From assembly GCA_038277395.1 (NCBI GenBank), contig CM076193.1:90845583-90909582 (forward strand): a stretch of DNA of 64,000 nt. The letters run 5' to 3'. The notes under the pieces are model-generated. The model worked only from the letters and a program-made list of their open reading frames with translations, had not been told where the DNA came from and did no database searches. Below, one piece after another: positions 11,004 to 22,540 of the stretch (position 1 is the first letter of the stretch; each line of letters starts with the position of its first letter). A program made the translations under genes and the position numbers. This DNA comes from Dryocosmus kuriphilus. Lineage: Eukaryota > Arthropoda > Insecta > Hymenoptera > Cynipidae.

Positions 11004-11461
11004 TGATTAATTGTGTACATTTTTGTGGAAGGTGCCGTGCAGTGCCGCGTAGTGGAACCATTAGGCGTCCAAGGATTTGAGCTCATTCATCATCCATAGA
11101 ATCGGGACAGCAAGCATCTTTGTTGCAGATACTTTATTACTTGCCGACAGTTCGGAGGATCCAATCTGTCGAGCAATGCACTGACGGGTTTTTGACCAGG
11201 GACGGGACAGCCCCTGCACTGTCACCCTATTGTGCCCTCACTCGATCGCTAAACGAAGTATGAGTCGCGAAAGTGTGACCCGTGTTGACTTAGCTCACCA
11301 AGTGGCTACGGCCATCACAGCGTTAAGCTAACCGAAGAAAGCTGATTCTGACACGCACATTGCGCACTACTTAGAAATTTGAGAGAAACAAAAGGCTAGG
11401 GGTACCCCAAAATATCAACATTTTCCCCAAAAATTTTGGGTGGCTTAATTTTAGATTAGGG

Positions 11462-12123
11462 ACGTTCACCGGCTAAACGGCTTTCTATATATTTGTTTCA
11501 AATTGTGACCATATGCTAACAATAGTGTTATCTATTCATTCACTAAATTATAACAACCGTGCCCATGCCAAAGTGAAGATATTGACTCTCAAAGTTGCGT
11601 GTTTTTACATGTAGGGTATAGGCGAAACATTATCAAGGTTGACATTTTCATTTACAGCAGCAGAAATTGTCTATACATTTTGCTTAGAAACTAACATATG
11701 ATGCATAATGATATTAGGAATGACATATTACAAAATGGAGATTTCTAGCGACACCATTTATTCATAATTCTAATTCGAAGTTCTTCATCTGACGGTATCT
11801 CGAAGCGTGGCCAAGTAGAAAGAAAGCCGCCATGCAGGAATTGCAACACTGTAGCGCAGCCGAATAAGAGTGGGACGGGGAGAGTGTTTGCATATGCACA
11901 CTGATACAGCAGCCGAGACAACACACAGGCGGCAGTGTTGACAGGTATCCGCTGCTCCCAAAGCGTACTAGTGTGTGTATATACATATAAGTCTGAACTG
12001 CGTCACTTGTGTTAGTGTATACAGTTTACGCTAAAAATAGTTAAGGGGTCAGAGGGTCGCACTATACGGAGAAAGAACCGATCGTGCGCAAAAATTTTGG
12101 CTACGATTGGAGCCGGTGAACGT
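11462..12123. mobile_element. ~660-bp insertion with 13-bp perfect TIRs
   Basis: ACGTTCACCGGCT at 11462-11474 is exactly inverted as AGCCGGTGAACGT at 12111-12123. The flanking arm similarity of the host element (…GTCCCTAATC… and …CTCCTTAAGTAC…) resumes outside these points, so this is a nested insertion. The duplication is not clear. There is no coding content; an ORF at 11762-11986 shows no family features. Confidence 0.55.
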
Positions 12124-12539
12124 ACTTAAGGAGCTTGGGCGACTATAAATTTCGAAAAAAATTTTTTTCGGCCATCACTAATCCGAGCACTACGCCCTCT
12201 TGGATCTTTGAACTTAGTAGGTTTTAAAATTTCTTTCATAGCTAATTGTACATTTTCGCTAATTTTTCCTGGTGAAACAAAATGTTTTCCACTGACACTT
12301 CAGTAATTTCCTTTAGTTTCATTTGATATTATTTTACTACGGCTTTCGGTAAGCGAACAGATGAATGACTGCTTGAGCACGTTATTTTGGTCTTCCTATT
12401 CTGTACTCTTTGTCTCAATGCTTCAAACTGCTATTGTTTTTTAGTGTATGTGCGGGATTTAAAGATTCTCATTTATTTGATAAATTTTTACATCTGCGCA
12501 GCCTACACAAACTCGTCATTTGTTTGCAGTTTCCATAAC

Positions 12540-13260
12540 TTTTGCTAAATCATCTACAGACTGCAATTCGTCAGTCTCCAATCCAAAATCCGCAAGCTCG
12601 AAGTATCTGCCATTTATAGTTAGGAAATCGTCATACTTTCATCGACAATGATGTTTTTCTGATACACAGAATCTAATTGTCCATTTTTACTTTTTACACC
12701 AATTAGTTCGACAAAAGTAATACCTTTTGTTTGAGTCCAAGATACGTTCGATCTTAGCCATGAAATAGGTATAGTGCATAAGGACACATCATTTTCATTT
12801 TCACCAGTCTATTGCAACAGAATTTTCATCAGATTGGGTGGATTTGGCACACATGGATGCTGAGCAATTTCATACGGGTTTTCTACAGAATCGACTTTTA
12901 TTAGTTTGAACATCAATGTCCTCTATTTGTTGCTCGACTTCCATAATGTCATCTTTGGAACCAGCAGTTTCTCTTTCAACTTTGATATCTTCAGTTTTAG
13001 CTCCAACACTTTCCTCTAGGACTTCAATTGATTTTACCTCATCTTGAACCATTTCTTCTTGGACCTCAAAACTTTCTATTTTGAACTTCTTTATTCTTTT
13101 GGATGCTGTTGGTCTTTTAGGATTTTCATTATTTTTATTCTCTAGATTCCGCTTGGTAAGTAATTTATTTGCGGTTTTTTTAGTCTTTTCATCTCGTCCA
13201 AGATGTAGTATTGATGCGGCTACATCACTCAGTCATGACTTTTTAGGTACACTCTACACA
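12540..13260 (-). pseudogene. Decayed ORF of unknown family
   Basis: On - a lysine- and glutamate-rich frame runs from about 13250 (SILHLGRDEKTKKTANK) through a basic patch (RPTASKRIKKFKIE) and an acidic segment (KTEDIKVERETAGSKDD) to about 12870. A shift then leads to NPYEIAQHPCVPNPPN, a stop, and TIPISWLRSNVSWTQTKG. After another shift comes RYFELADFGLETDELQSV. The pieces look like one protein with a nuclear-localisation-like patch, broken by at least two shifts and a stop. I cannot tell a host pseudogene from a mobile-element ORF. Confidence 0.4.
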
Positions 13261-13338
13261 AAGTTTAATTTATTTAAGATTTTTTTACAAAAATACGGTA
13301 AGTTTACTTTTACGCAATGTAAAAAAATATATTATTAA

Positions 13339-13979
13339 TACATATATGATATATCCCCAAATAGAAATTGCTAAACTAATAATAATTAATTCATATTAAT
13401 ATAAGAAATATAAAAATTACGAATCAAAATATATATTTTGGAGTTGAAGGTGTTTTTATATGTCATAAAACCTTAAATCGAAAATTTCTTTCTTTTACTA
13501 TTAGTCACGATCTTATACTTTATGATATAATTCAAAAAAAAAAAAAAAACTTACAAATCTTTTTTCAAAAATTAACAAATCGCTCATTTTATTCTGATAG
13601 AGTTCATGTTACAAATTAAAAATGGCAGATCCAATACGGCGGTTAAATTTAAAATAACCCAATATTGGATCCACCATTTTGAATTTGTAACTTTTAACGT
13701 CAAAATAGAAAATACGTGAGCTTAAAAATACCAAGTTTTAGGCAAAGTAAAAATTTTGAAATTTTTTCTTTATTCATAATGTGTCCCCTTAGGGTTTTCA
13801 TGAAGTCCGTTTCTTTGACCATTTTTCCGTTTCTTCTTTCCTTTTTAGGGTGGATATTGCCGCCCGATACATATCTTATTTACAGATTTTCATTTTTTCC
13901 ATCTCTTATACTACCTATAAATTGTTATAACTAGATCCTTACTTCTATTTTTTTTATTGTTACGATAGCGCAATCTTGG
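13339..13979. repeat. AT-rich spacer with a dispersed repeat shared with 20.3 kb
   Basis: TTGAATTTGTAACTTTTAACG with AAAATAGAA and CCAAGTTTTAGG (13679-13742) recurs at 20322-20390 and again, partly, at 20450-20475 next to ATATTGGATCC. No gene is seen. An A16 run lies near 13535. Confidence 0.45.
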
Positions 13980-14565
13980 ATGTACGGGCGAACGAAGGAG
14001 AGAGCGAAAGCGCATCCACATCTGAATCTATTCATACTACAACATAACCATTACTTACAAAACTTTACGCTTCTAAGCGACTTCCATTTTCTTATTTTTT
14101 CACTTTTCTTCTATCTTAACCTTGCTATTTTTCATACTCACACTTTAAATCTTTCTCACTCGTTCCTCATATCATTTATTATATTTTGAATTCTCAATCA
14201 ATGCCCATTTTTCTATTGTCTTTCCCTGTCTCTTTTCTCCAATTCTTTATACTTTACTCCAGACCCATCTCCTACATCTCTACCACTAAAGAAATACCTT
14301 CTTTGAACTACCTTCTTTCTTCTTCCCATCTCGTTAATTCTATCGCCCTCCGTTCCCTTTCTTCTATCTACTTCAAACACTTTTTCGCTAAATCTTCTCC
14401 CTTTTCCTCCGTTAGCTTCTCTTCAAACTTCCGTGCCCTCTTTCCCACTCTAGCACTTAATTTATCCCTTTGTGCTTCTTCTCTCACCATATATCCCTAC
14501 AGTTTACCCCTAGCGTCCACCTTATATAAGGTATCCCAGTACTCAAGGTATATTTTTATATTTTT
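13980..14565 (-). pseudogene. LINE pol C-terminal fragment
   Basis: On - the frame carries GYMVREEAQRDKLS, then RVGKRARKFEEKLTEE and LAKKCLK, then a stop and IEERERRAIELTRWEEERR. This is the order of the C-terminal tail of a LINE family common in insects, where a 'REE.QREKLR..AGKRA.KFEEKL' block follows the RT domain. Several stops and shifts are present. The strong T/C bias of + here is the mirror of a K/E-rich protein, so the long + frames are shadows. It matches the same element as 20121-20321. Confidence 0.6.
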
Positions 14566-14639
14566 GAATTACAAAAAAAAAAATTTAGTTGAAAATAATC
14601 AATACAAATTTTTGTACAGTTCATAATTAACGAGTAATT

Positions 14640-14859
14640 AACACTTAAAGATTAACCCATCAGAAGCACGCGTTGGATATTAGACAGTCCATGTGTTACC
14701 GATGAGAGTGTGTGCATAAACAAGTTCAGCTCGTATAATTTCCCCTCCGATCGTTTTTCCAGTAGATTCTCACTTTTTGATTAAACTTCACACTTCGAAG
14801 CAACACAACAAAAATTAAAAGATATCTTTTACTGAAGTATCCAAATTAGTCAGCATTGC
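14640..14859. other. No recognised feature
   Basis: Unique-looking AT-rich sequence between the LINE fragment and the satellite. Nothing is seen. Confidence 0.35.
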
Positions 14860-15875
14860 TTGACGGGTTAATTACCTCAATTAAGATGTATAAGTCACTT
14901 GAATTATGTAGAATCCCTTCCAAGACTTTTGAATTAATTTAAAGTTTTTTCATTACCCCTGAAGTCACTAGAATACACCTCGACTTATTTTGAATTTCAA
15001 GTCCTTGGAATTCTCTGCATTCTTCTGAATTCTTCTAAAGTCTTTGAACTCTTCTGAACTCTCCGAAATCTTTTAAATCCTGTGAATTCTTCAAAATCCA
15101 TTCCACTACTTTTAATTCTTTCCAAATTAGTCAACGTTGATCGACCGGTTAAATATCTCAATTGAGATGCACACGCCATTTGACTTCTGTAGTATTCCCC
15201 GAAGACTTTTGAATTAAAATTTTTTTAATACCTCTAAAATCATTAGAATACAACGTGAATTATTTTTAATTTCAAGTCTTTTGAATTTCCTGGATTCTTC
15301 GGAGTTCTTCTGAATTCTCTGAATTTTATAAAATTATCTTACATTCTACAGAATTTCTCCGAAGACTTTTGACTTAATTTAAAGTTTTCTAAAAAATACT
15401 TCTAAAATCATTAGAATACAGCATGAATTATTTTTCATTTCATTTCCTTTTTAATTTCCTGGACTCTTCCGAATTCTTTTGAATTCTCTGAATACTTCCG
15501 AATAATGTGAATTCTTCGGAATCCTCTGAAAATCCTTTGAATTTTTTTAAAACGATTTCACTATTTTTAATTCTTTACAAATTAATGAACATGGATCGAT
15601 GGGTTAAATACCTCAATTGAGATGCGCACGTCATTTTACTTACGTAGAATTTTCTCGAAGACTTTTAAATTAATTTAAAGTTTTTTGAATACTCCAAAGT
15701 CATTAGAATACATTCTGAATTTTTTAAATTTTAAGTCTGTTGAATTCTTCGGATTTTTCTGAGTTCTTCTAAATTCTCTGAATTCTTTTGAAAACACAGA
15801 ATTCTTCAAAAGTCACTGTAGCATTTTAATTTCTTTCTAAATTAGTCAACACTGATCGAAGGGTTAAATCGAAAA
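14860..15875 (+). repeat. GAATTC-rich satellite, left (forward) arm
   Basis: Diverged units of about 280 bases recur, each with GGTTAAATACCTCAATTGAG, then a GTAGAAT...CGAAGACTTTTGAATTAA block, then a run of TTCTGAATTCTCTGAATTC-like words. Unit starts are near 14868, 15145 and 15600, with a truncated unit near 15340. The same satellite appears inverted at 18750-20115. Confidence 0.8.
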
Positions 15876-15879
15876 ACTA

Positions 15880-16297
15880 TTTAACAATATTTGGCAACCG
15901 ACGTTTTAATCTAGTGAAGAAGTTTACTCCTTTATTTCACGTAAAAATAACAAGTTTCGTGATATTTAAAAATTTGGTCTTTTTTTAATTCACGATACGT
16001 TTTCCGACAAAACTGGACTTCATTTGTTGGCTTCCCCAATAAAAAAACTAACCAAAAAATTTTTCAAACCGTCGTTTTTATCCTGTAATCATCGAGTTTT
16101 TACTACCAAAAAACTTTCGAAATGGTCATTTTAATCCCGAGACCGAGTTTACTCCTTTATTTTCCGTAATAATAACAAGTTTTGTGATATTTAAACACTT
16201 AGCCACTTTTTAAAAGCACGAGTTTCCCGTAAAAACTGGACTTTATTGGTTGAGTTAAATCCTTTATTTTCGATAATATTTAGGTACAAGTTTCGTA
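15880..16297 (+). repeat. TTTACTCC satellite, left segment
   Basis: Repeated blocks CGACGTTTTAATC, GTTTACTCCTTTATTT, AATAACAAGTTTCGTGATATT, then AAACTGGACTT and TTGGTTTCC. About two diverged units lie here, and the same units continue in the same orientation at 18440-18745, so the solo LTR at 16302 inserted into this array. Confidence 0.7.
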
Positions 16298-16614
16298 AAT
16301 TTGTGACGAGCACGTTCGCTCGCACATACGCTCATTGGGTTGCCGCTCGCAAGGCGGACTCTCCCACCACGCTCATCCCCACTGACCGACCGCAACCAAG
16401 CACCGTGTCGTTAAATACGAGACGCACGAGGAAAATCGGCAGTCGAGTCGGGTGCGACTCTCCGAGTACCTCGGGGAGCTTTCACCCGATGAAACTCAAA
16501 CCCTCTTCCTACCGATGGGTGTCTGCCCCCTACGGAAGGCAGAAGGACGTGGGAATCTCAAGGAGTGGGCCTCCCCACACTTGCTATTCCCCAGGATCGA
16601 CCTGACCGAACGAC

Positions 16615-17400
16615 CGTCCGACGTGTACGGTTCTCGTGGTTGATGGGCACTCCCATGGCCACGCGAACCTAGTGCGTTGGGGAATTGATGGGCACTCCCA
16701 TGGTTCCCTTACGTCATCGAGGACCGACCTGACCAAACGACCGACCGGCCGACGTGTACGGTTTTCGTGGTTGATGGGTACTCCCATGGCCACGCGAACC
16801 TAGTGCGTTGGGGAATTGATGGGCACTCCCATGGTTCCCTTACGTCACCGAGGACCGACCTGACCAAACGACTGACTGGCCGACGTGTACGGTTCTCGTG
16901 GTTGATGGGCACTCCCATGGCCACACGAACCTAGTGCGTTGGGGAATTGATGGGTACTCCCATGGTTCCTTTACGTCACCGAGGACCGACCTGACCAACC
17001 GACCGACCGGCCGACGTGTACGGTTCTCGTGGTTGATGGGCACTCCCATGGCCACGCGAAACTAGTGCGTTGGGGAATTGATGGGTACTCCCATGGTTCC
17101 CTTACGTCATCGAGGACCGACGTGACCAACTGACCGACCGGCCGACGTGTACGGTTCTCGTGGTTGATGGGCACTCCCATGGCCACGCGAACTTAGTGCG
17201 TTGGGGAATTGATGGGTACTCCCATGGTTCCCTTACGTCACCGAGGACCGACCTAACCGACCGACGTGTACGGTTCTCGTGGTTGATGGGCACTCCCATG
17301 GCCACGCGAACCTAGTGCGTTGGGGAATTGATGGGTACTCCCATGGTTCCCTTACGTCACTGAGGACCGACCTGACCAAACGACCCGACCGACCGACCGA
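16615..17400. repeat. 131-bp GC-rich minisatellite inside solo LTR
   Basis: About six near-identical units spaced exactly 131 bases (sister positions 16709, 16840, 16971, 17102, 17233), the last ones shorter. Each unit contains two copies of the near-palindrome TGGGCACTCCCATGG or TGGGTACTCCCATGG, plus GACCGACCTGACCAAACGAC. The high identity suggests recent homogenisation. Confidence 0.9.
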
Positions 17401-17796
17401 ACCCCACGAGTACTTGACGACATCCCGGACCACACATCTCCCCGCCAGTCATGTTGAGCGTGGTGGAGTACCTCCCCCCGTACGCGCCGTGGGCCGCCAA
17501 TGACAAGGGCTTGGGAAACCTCCGGAGAAATACCGCCGAAACGTCGACATCCCGCGACCGCCAATGAGGGAAAAGACGTTCGTCCTCCTCTCCCGCCTTA
17601 CCGAAACCGACCTTGGGGAGGCCGAGCGTCTTCCTCACCTCGAGACCGACACTCCTACGGGGACCCGTTAAAAACCGAAACCCGCGTCATACCCGAAATG
17701 TATTTACAGGGCCCACGCTGACCGGGACGTGCCAGGGGCACCGCATCCCGCACCCACCAACGTGGTGCCTGACGTCAGGGCGGACCCACACGAGCA

Positions 17797-18262
17797 ATCG
17801 TACACACACACACACACACACACATTGTAATTCCGGCACCGACACGCGCACACACACACGACCGACGCCCGCACACGTATTCGCTCACACAAACACATTG
17901 TAATTCCGGCACCGACACACGCACACTCGAATCATGGTACACGCGCACATACAACCAACATCCGCACACATACCCACACACACATTGTAATTTCGACACC
18001 GACACACGCACACCCGAACAACTGTACACGCGCACATACAACCAACATCCGCACACATCCCCACACTCACGTTGCAATTCCGACACCGACACACGCACAC
18101 TCGAACCACTGTACACACGCGCACACAACCAACACCCGCACACATGCACACGCACACATTGTAACTCCGACACCGACACCCGCACACTCGAACAATTGTA
18201 CGCGCGCACACACAACCAACATTCGCACACGTAACCACACACACGCACATATACACACAGTT
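17797..18262. repeat. (CA)-rich ~86-bp minisatellite inside solo LTR
   Basis: CACATTGTAATTCCGACACC recurs near 17821, 17895, 17983, 18069 and 18155 (spacing 74-88), separated by ACACACGCGCACAC-type sequence. It also starts with a pure CA run at 17801-17823. Cysteine/valine-rich frames on - are artefacts of this repeat. Confidence 0.85.
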
Positions 18263-18435
18263 TGTCACCGCAAGATCCTGCTATATATGTATTATGTATT
18301 TGAACTTAAATAAATCGAGATACACCTCTTGCACTCAGAGAAAAGCTGTCTATCTATCCTTAAACCTGACCCTGGCTTAGGCTGAAGCATCTGATAGGCT
18401 AGTTAGGCAAAAGTAGGAAAAGTTAGACCGTTACA

Positions 18436-18745
18436 AATTTAAAATACATAGCAACTTTTTTAATTCACGAGATGTTTTCCATCAAAACTGGACTTTATTA
18501 GTTGGTTTCCTCAATCGAAAACTACCCCAAAAAAGTCTGTTAATCGACGTTTTAATCGACTAAACGACTTTTTACTCCCTTATTTCCCGTAATAATAACA
18601 AGTTTCGTGATATTTAGACACTTAGCCGTTTTTTAAAAGCACGCCATTGTTTCCTGTCAAAACTAGACCCTTTTCATTGGTTTCTATAAACGAAAAACGA
18701 CCCAAAAAAATATGTCAAACGACGCTTCCATTTTTTAAAAGAGTT
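18436..18745 (+). repeat. TTTACTCC satellite, right segment
   Basis: Continuation of the array at 15880-16297 beyond the solo LTR, in the same orientation: AAACTGGACTTTATTAGTTGG, CGACGTTTTAATCGAC, TTTACTCCCTTATTTCCCG and AATAACAAGTTTCGTGATATT. Confidence 0.7.
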
Positions 18746-18749
18746 TACT

Positions 18750-20115
18750 TCTTGAATACTGCAGAATTCTCTAGAATTCTATCAAATTACCTTAAGCATC
18801 TTTATCAAAAATCATTTGACCACGACTTTCTGCCCAGATGAGAATTACAACCAAGAAAATTACCTAGTAATTTTCCGTACATGCGTGCATAAAAGAGGCT
18901 TGGCAAAGTCCTAATTTGTTGACTAGAAAGTTTCTATTAGGCACATAATTGTAATCCACTAGTGTACGAATGTAAGAAAAATTGCCAACTAATTTTTCTC
19001 TGGGTAGGTTTTTAAAGGCGAATTCACACTTGATGGATACTTTTTGATGACGCCCTTATCAATAGGATATAATTTTCTTTATTTACTTTTAACTAACTAA
19101 CGAAATTAATTAAAAGTATCGTCAAAAACATTCGACAACGAGCTTTATCTCAGATGAAAATTCTACCTAAAAAATATTACTTGGTAACTTTTCATGCATG
19201 CGTCCACCAGAGAAGTACGATCGAATTACTAATTACAATGACTGATCATCTAACTGGAACTGGATTGGGCCTCATCGGTGCACTGATGTATCAGACATTT
19301 CCAAGACTTTTTTTTGGGTCGAATTTTCATCCGAGAAAAAGAGCCTTAGAACAAACAATCCGGAGAATTCCCAAGACTTTATTAAAAATAATTTAAGGTG
19401 TATTCTAATGACTTCAGAGGTATTCAAAAAACCTTGAAATTAATTCAAAAGTCTCCAAGCGAATTCTGCAGAATGTAAGAGAATTCTACATAATTCAGTG
19501 AAATTAGAAGAATTCAGAGACTTTAGAAGAATTCATAAGAACTCTCAAAAAACCAAAGAATTCAAAAGACTTGAAATTTAAGAATTCAAGGCGTATTCTA
19601 ATGACTTCAGAGGAATTCAACAAATTTTAAATTATATCAAAAGTCTTCGGGGAAATTCTACAGAATTCAAATGACGTGTGCTTCTCAATTGAGGTATACA
19701 ACCTGTTGATCAATGTTGAATAATTTGGAAAGAATAAAAAGTAGTGCAATGTCTTTTGAAGAATTCAGAGGATTTAGAAAAATTCAGAGCATTCAAAGAA
19801 TTCAGAAGAACTCAGAAGAATTCAAAGAATTCCAAAGACTTGAAATTCAAATAATTCAAGCTATATTTTAATGATTTCAGAGGTATTAGGAATACTCTAA
19901 ATTAATTCAAAAGTCTTGGGGAGAATTCTGTAGAATTTAAGAGAATTTTACCAAATTCAGTCAATTCAGAAGAACTCAGAGAATTTAGAAGAATTCAGAA
20001 GAACTCAGAAGAATCCAGAGAATTCAAAAGACTTGGAATTCAATATAATTCAAAGTGTATTCTAATAACATCAGAGGTACTGAAAGAACTCTTAATTAAT
20101 TCAAAGGACTTCCAG
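18750..20115 (-). repeat. GAATTC-rich satellite, right (inverted) arm
   Basis: The same satellite as 14860-15875 but reversed: GAATTCAGAAGAACTCAGAG words, AAAAGTCTTCGGGGAAATTC and TCAATTGAGGTATA (19687). Part of it (18840-19230) is instead a pair of ~105-base direct repeats 315 bases apart, with TTTTCATGCATGCGT and TTTCCGTACATGCGTGC. With the left arm it forms a large inverted structure. Confidence 0.75.
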
Positions 20116-20120
20116 GGAAT

Positions 20121-20321
20121 TCAACAGAATTCAACTGACCCTTCCCCCATATCTGTTTCCATTACAGCTGTTGCTTTTTTGATCCTTTCTTTTATTTGAG
20201 CTCCATGATCTCCATTTGTTTGTAAAGCATATCCCAAATATTTAAACTCCTTTACTTCTTGTATCTTTACTTCCTTCCATTTCATTATTTGAAAAATTGT
20301 TCGCCATGATAGATCTGACAT
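20121..20321 (-). pseudogene. LINE reverse-transcriptase fragment
   Basis: On - this encodes MKWKEVKIQEVKEFKYLGY, then ALQTNGDHGAQIKERIKKA and a short tail. It matches the 'F.YLGY.LQ.NG....HI..R..KA' block of insect LINE pol proteins, downstream of the RT catalytic motif. The break at 20121 falls where the satellite begins. The C-terminal continuation of the same protein family is at 13980-14565 on the same strand, with an estimated ~80 residues missing between. Confidence 0.7.
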
Positions 20322-22540
20322 TTCGAATTTGTAACTTTGACGTTAAAATTGAATCAGCGGCTTCAAAAACCCCTTTGCACCAAGTTTTAGGGAAATTTGT
20401 AAGAAACTAAAAATTTTGGCTGTCATATTGGATCCGTTATTTTGAAATTATAATTTTTAACGTAAAATTTGAAATCCTACCAGTTAAACAATTATGATAC
20501 AGAATTGCCTGAAGGATATTCTTAGAGGGTCAAACATGTAAGGGGTACTTTTATTACAATACTAAAAAACAACGACCAAAATGGAATTATTATTAATAAA
20601 TTGTTTCTTATTTTTCCTCTCGTACTCAGGGAAATTAAACTGTTGTGGAGAATAAGAGCTTTTTTTTTTGTTAAGGAAATTCTTCAAAAGATGCGTTTGG
20701 AACATCTCTTAGAAACCACCCTCGCAGTGACAAATATCTGAATTTATTTTGAGGGGTGAGATAAGTTTTTTCTCCTTACTTAAGAAGATCGAAGAACTTC
20801 TGCAGTAAACAAAGTGGTTGACCCCAATGATTTTTTGATCAACATAAAGGCCCCAGGGATGTTATTCTAACATCCCCAGGATGATATATGATATATATGA
20901 TATACTTGGACGGTGTTATGGATTTTTTCCCATTTAGAAAGCAATGAGCCCCTCCAAAAGTTAGTTGGCGACGTTTATCTTTGCTCTGCCGTTGCAGCCG
21001 TGGATTTTTGTTGAGCACTGAGCCACTCCCGAAGTCAGTTGGGCATGTTTATGTTTGTTTTTAATGACTAAAGATGCCATCAGCCTCCATCAGCCTTATT
21101 GCATTTTTTTACTTTTGATAAGAGTTTCAAATTAATTTTGGTTATTGGAACCGGTGGTACATTAAATTTTCAATAAAAAATTATTGTAGAAATATACAAT
21201 ACATAAAATATATATATTGGGTTGCTTTTCTTGGGTCACTCCGTATCCTCAAGACACACGAGGGTTTCGCCGGATCGCCATTGTAATTTCATCGTACCCT
21301 AGTTGTTTAAACAATTTTATATTATAAATATATATATATATACACACATACAATAAATACATACCGTTCCCAAAACGGTTCCGTCAGGCCCTTCAAATTT
21401 TATCGTCTCGTGGATGACGTCATCTTCCGAACAATGTTTTTCATAAACTGCTTGGCCTTCTTTCACTTTAATGTAATCTTTTTAAACTGGTTGTCGCACC
21501 GAACTCCGTTTCCTTTGGTAACCAGAATAACACTTCACGATTATATGTTTAAAAATTTTTTATTTTTTATTCACATCCTTTTAATAAAATTTCAATCTAC
21601 TTTAAAAAAAACGAGAAAACTGTATAGAATGTAAAAAGAACATCGAATGCTTATACTTTTGCCGCGCAGATGACTATTAGTCGGTTCTATAGGCAATCAG
21701 CGCCGCGTGTGGTCATCTACAACAGAACACAACATTTTTTATCTTTTTTTTTTACTTACGCTGCAGTTCTAAGTGATTTCGATAGGTTTTTTTTCTGTGG
21801 ATTACGAATCCGAAGTCTAAAATATTCCACCACGCCACGTTTTTTTTTTTTTTAAAACGGGTTTAACAAGTCGAAGAAATCCATTTTTAGACATATTTGA
21901 CATAATGTAGCGAGCACACGTAACTTATTAGAGACATCTAACAGAGCACAAAGTAAAGCTTTAAACTTTATCTATAAGCCTATAGGATTTAAACAAAATC
22001 GGAAGCATTACAGAGATTTGCACAGCACAAACTTCTTTTTACGCGCGTGCATCACCCGCAATCTTCATACGAGCTGTCCACTACACTAGTGTTTTTGAGT
22101 AGCTAGCAGCTACAAGCTACGGCTCCCTTGGAATGACTTTAACTCAAAGCTGCGAACACCAAGAATTTTTTTTGATTTTGAATATGGGATATCTTGCAGC
22201 TATTTTTCTACAAAAACCAAAATCTTTGCCGGAGCCGTTTTTGAAAAAATCCATTTTTAATTTCGAAAAACCAAAACTTCAAGTTTTTCTCGAAAACGAA
22301 ACGAGATACGAAAACAAGTCAAGAGACAAATATATTTCTTGATAAAAGCTCTACAAGATGTCACTTTTACTTTTATCTCTCTTCGTCATTTTATAAACAA
22401 GACTTTTCAATTTTAAAGCGTAAAAAATTTGTTTTTGCACAGTTTTTTGTAAGAAGAAATTTGGTTATATTACCGACAAAACGGGTTTTCAAATGTTTTT
22501 AAATTTCATTTTTTTATTATATATGATGAAAAAGTCGCAA
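20322..22540. other. No gene recognised; short repeats only
   Basis: The dispersed repeat shared with 13.7 kb covers 20322-20480. A diverged 80-bp direct duplication (GAGCCCCTCCAAAAGTTAG near 20946 and GAGCCACTCCCGAAGTCAG near 21021) is present. TA-rich runs lie at 21320-21360. The frames at 21410-21855 and 22133-22342 show no family features. Confidence 0.45.

Larger units (their letters stand above)
9696..12188. mobile_element. 2.5-kb element with ~450-bp inverted ends and R2-like insert
   Basis: The left end (TCCGAGTAAGGGGTGGCCG, then A-rich) is matched inverted at the right end (CGGCCATCACTAATCCGAG). Further matches run inward. GGGGTACCTCTAGCC and TTTTGTTTTTCTC at 9821 pair with GAGAAACAAAAGG and CTAGGGGTACCCC near 11385-11408. 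CGCGTGTCAGACTC at 10020 pairs with a segment near 11350. TACAGGGGCTGCCCC at 10155 pairs with a segment near 11205-11220. The right arm is longer because another insertion (11462-12123) interrupts it. The centre holds the 3' end of an R2-like retrotransposon. No transposase is present. Confidence 0.7.
16302..18435 (+). mobile_element. 2134-bp solo LTR (Ty3/gypsy-like) with internal minisatellites
   Basis: The element begins TGTGACG and ends CGTTACA, with AATT directly repeated on both sides (16298-16301, 18436-18439), a 4-bp target duplication as for Ty3/gypsy. Near the 3' end, AATAAA lies at 18308, and the terminal block CCTGGCTTAGGCTGA matches CCTGGTTTAGACTGA in the element at 49466-51166. 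It carries two internal tandem arrays and no protein gene. ORFs across it follow the repeat period and are not genes. No internal region or second LTR is visible, so I call it a solo LTR. A short LARD/TRIM-like unit is the alternative. Confidence 0.7.

Noticed and set aside
14186..14626. 146-residue hydrophobic + frame that looks membrane-like
   Set aside because: It is the complement of a K/E-rich LINE tail on -, where family motifs are visible.
16584..17638. Series of overlapping 60-90 residue frames with MAMGVPINHENR repeats
   Set aside because: They repeat with the 131-bp DNA unit on - and have no other support; artefacts of the minisatellite.
17704..18268. Cysteine- and valine-rich frames up to 157 residues
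   Set aside because: They are translations of the CA-rich minisatellite, open in several frames at once.
14860..20115. Regular repeats considered as a CRISPR array
   Set aside because: Units are long, diverged and lack constant repeat-unique spacer alternation; eukaryotic satellite.
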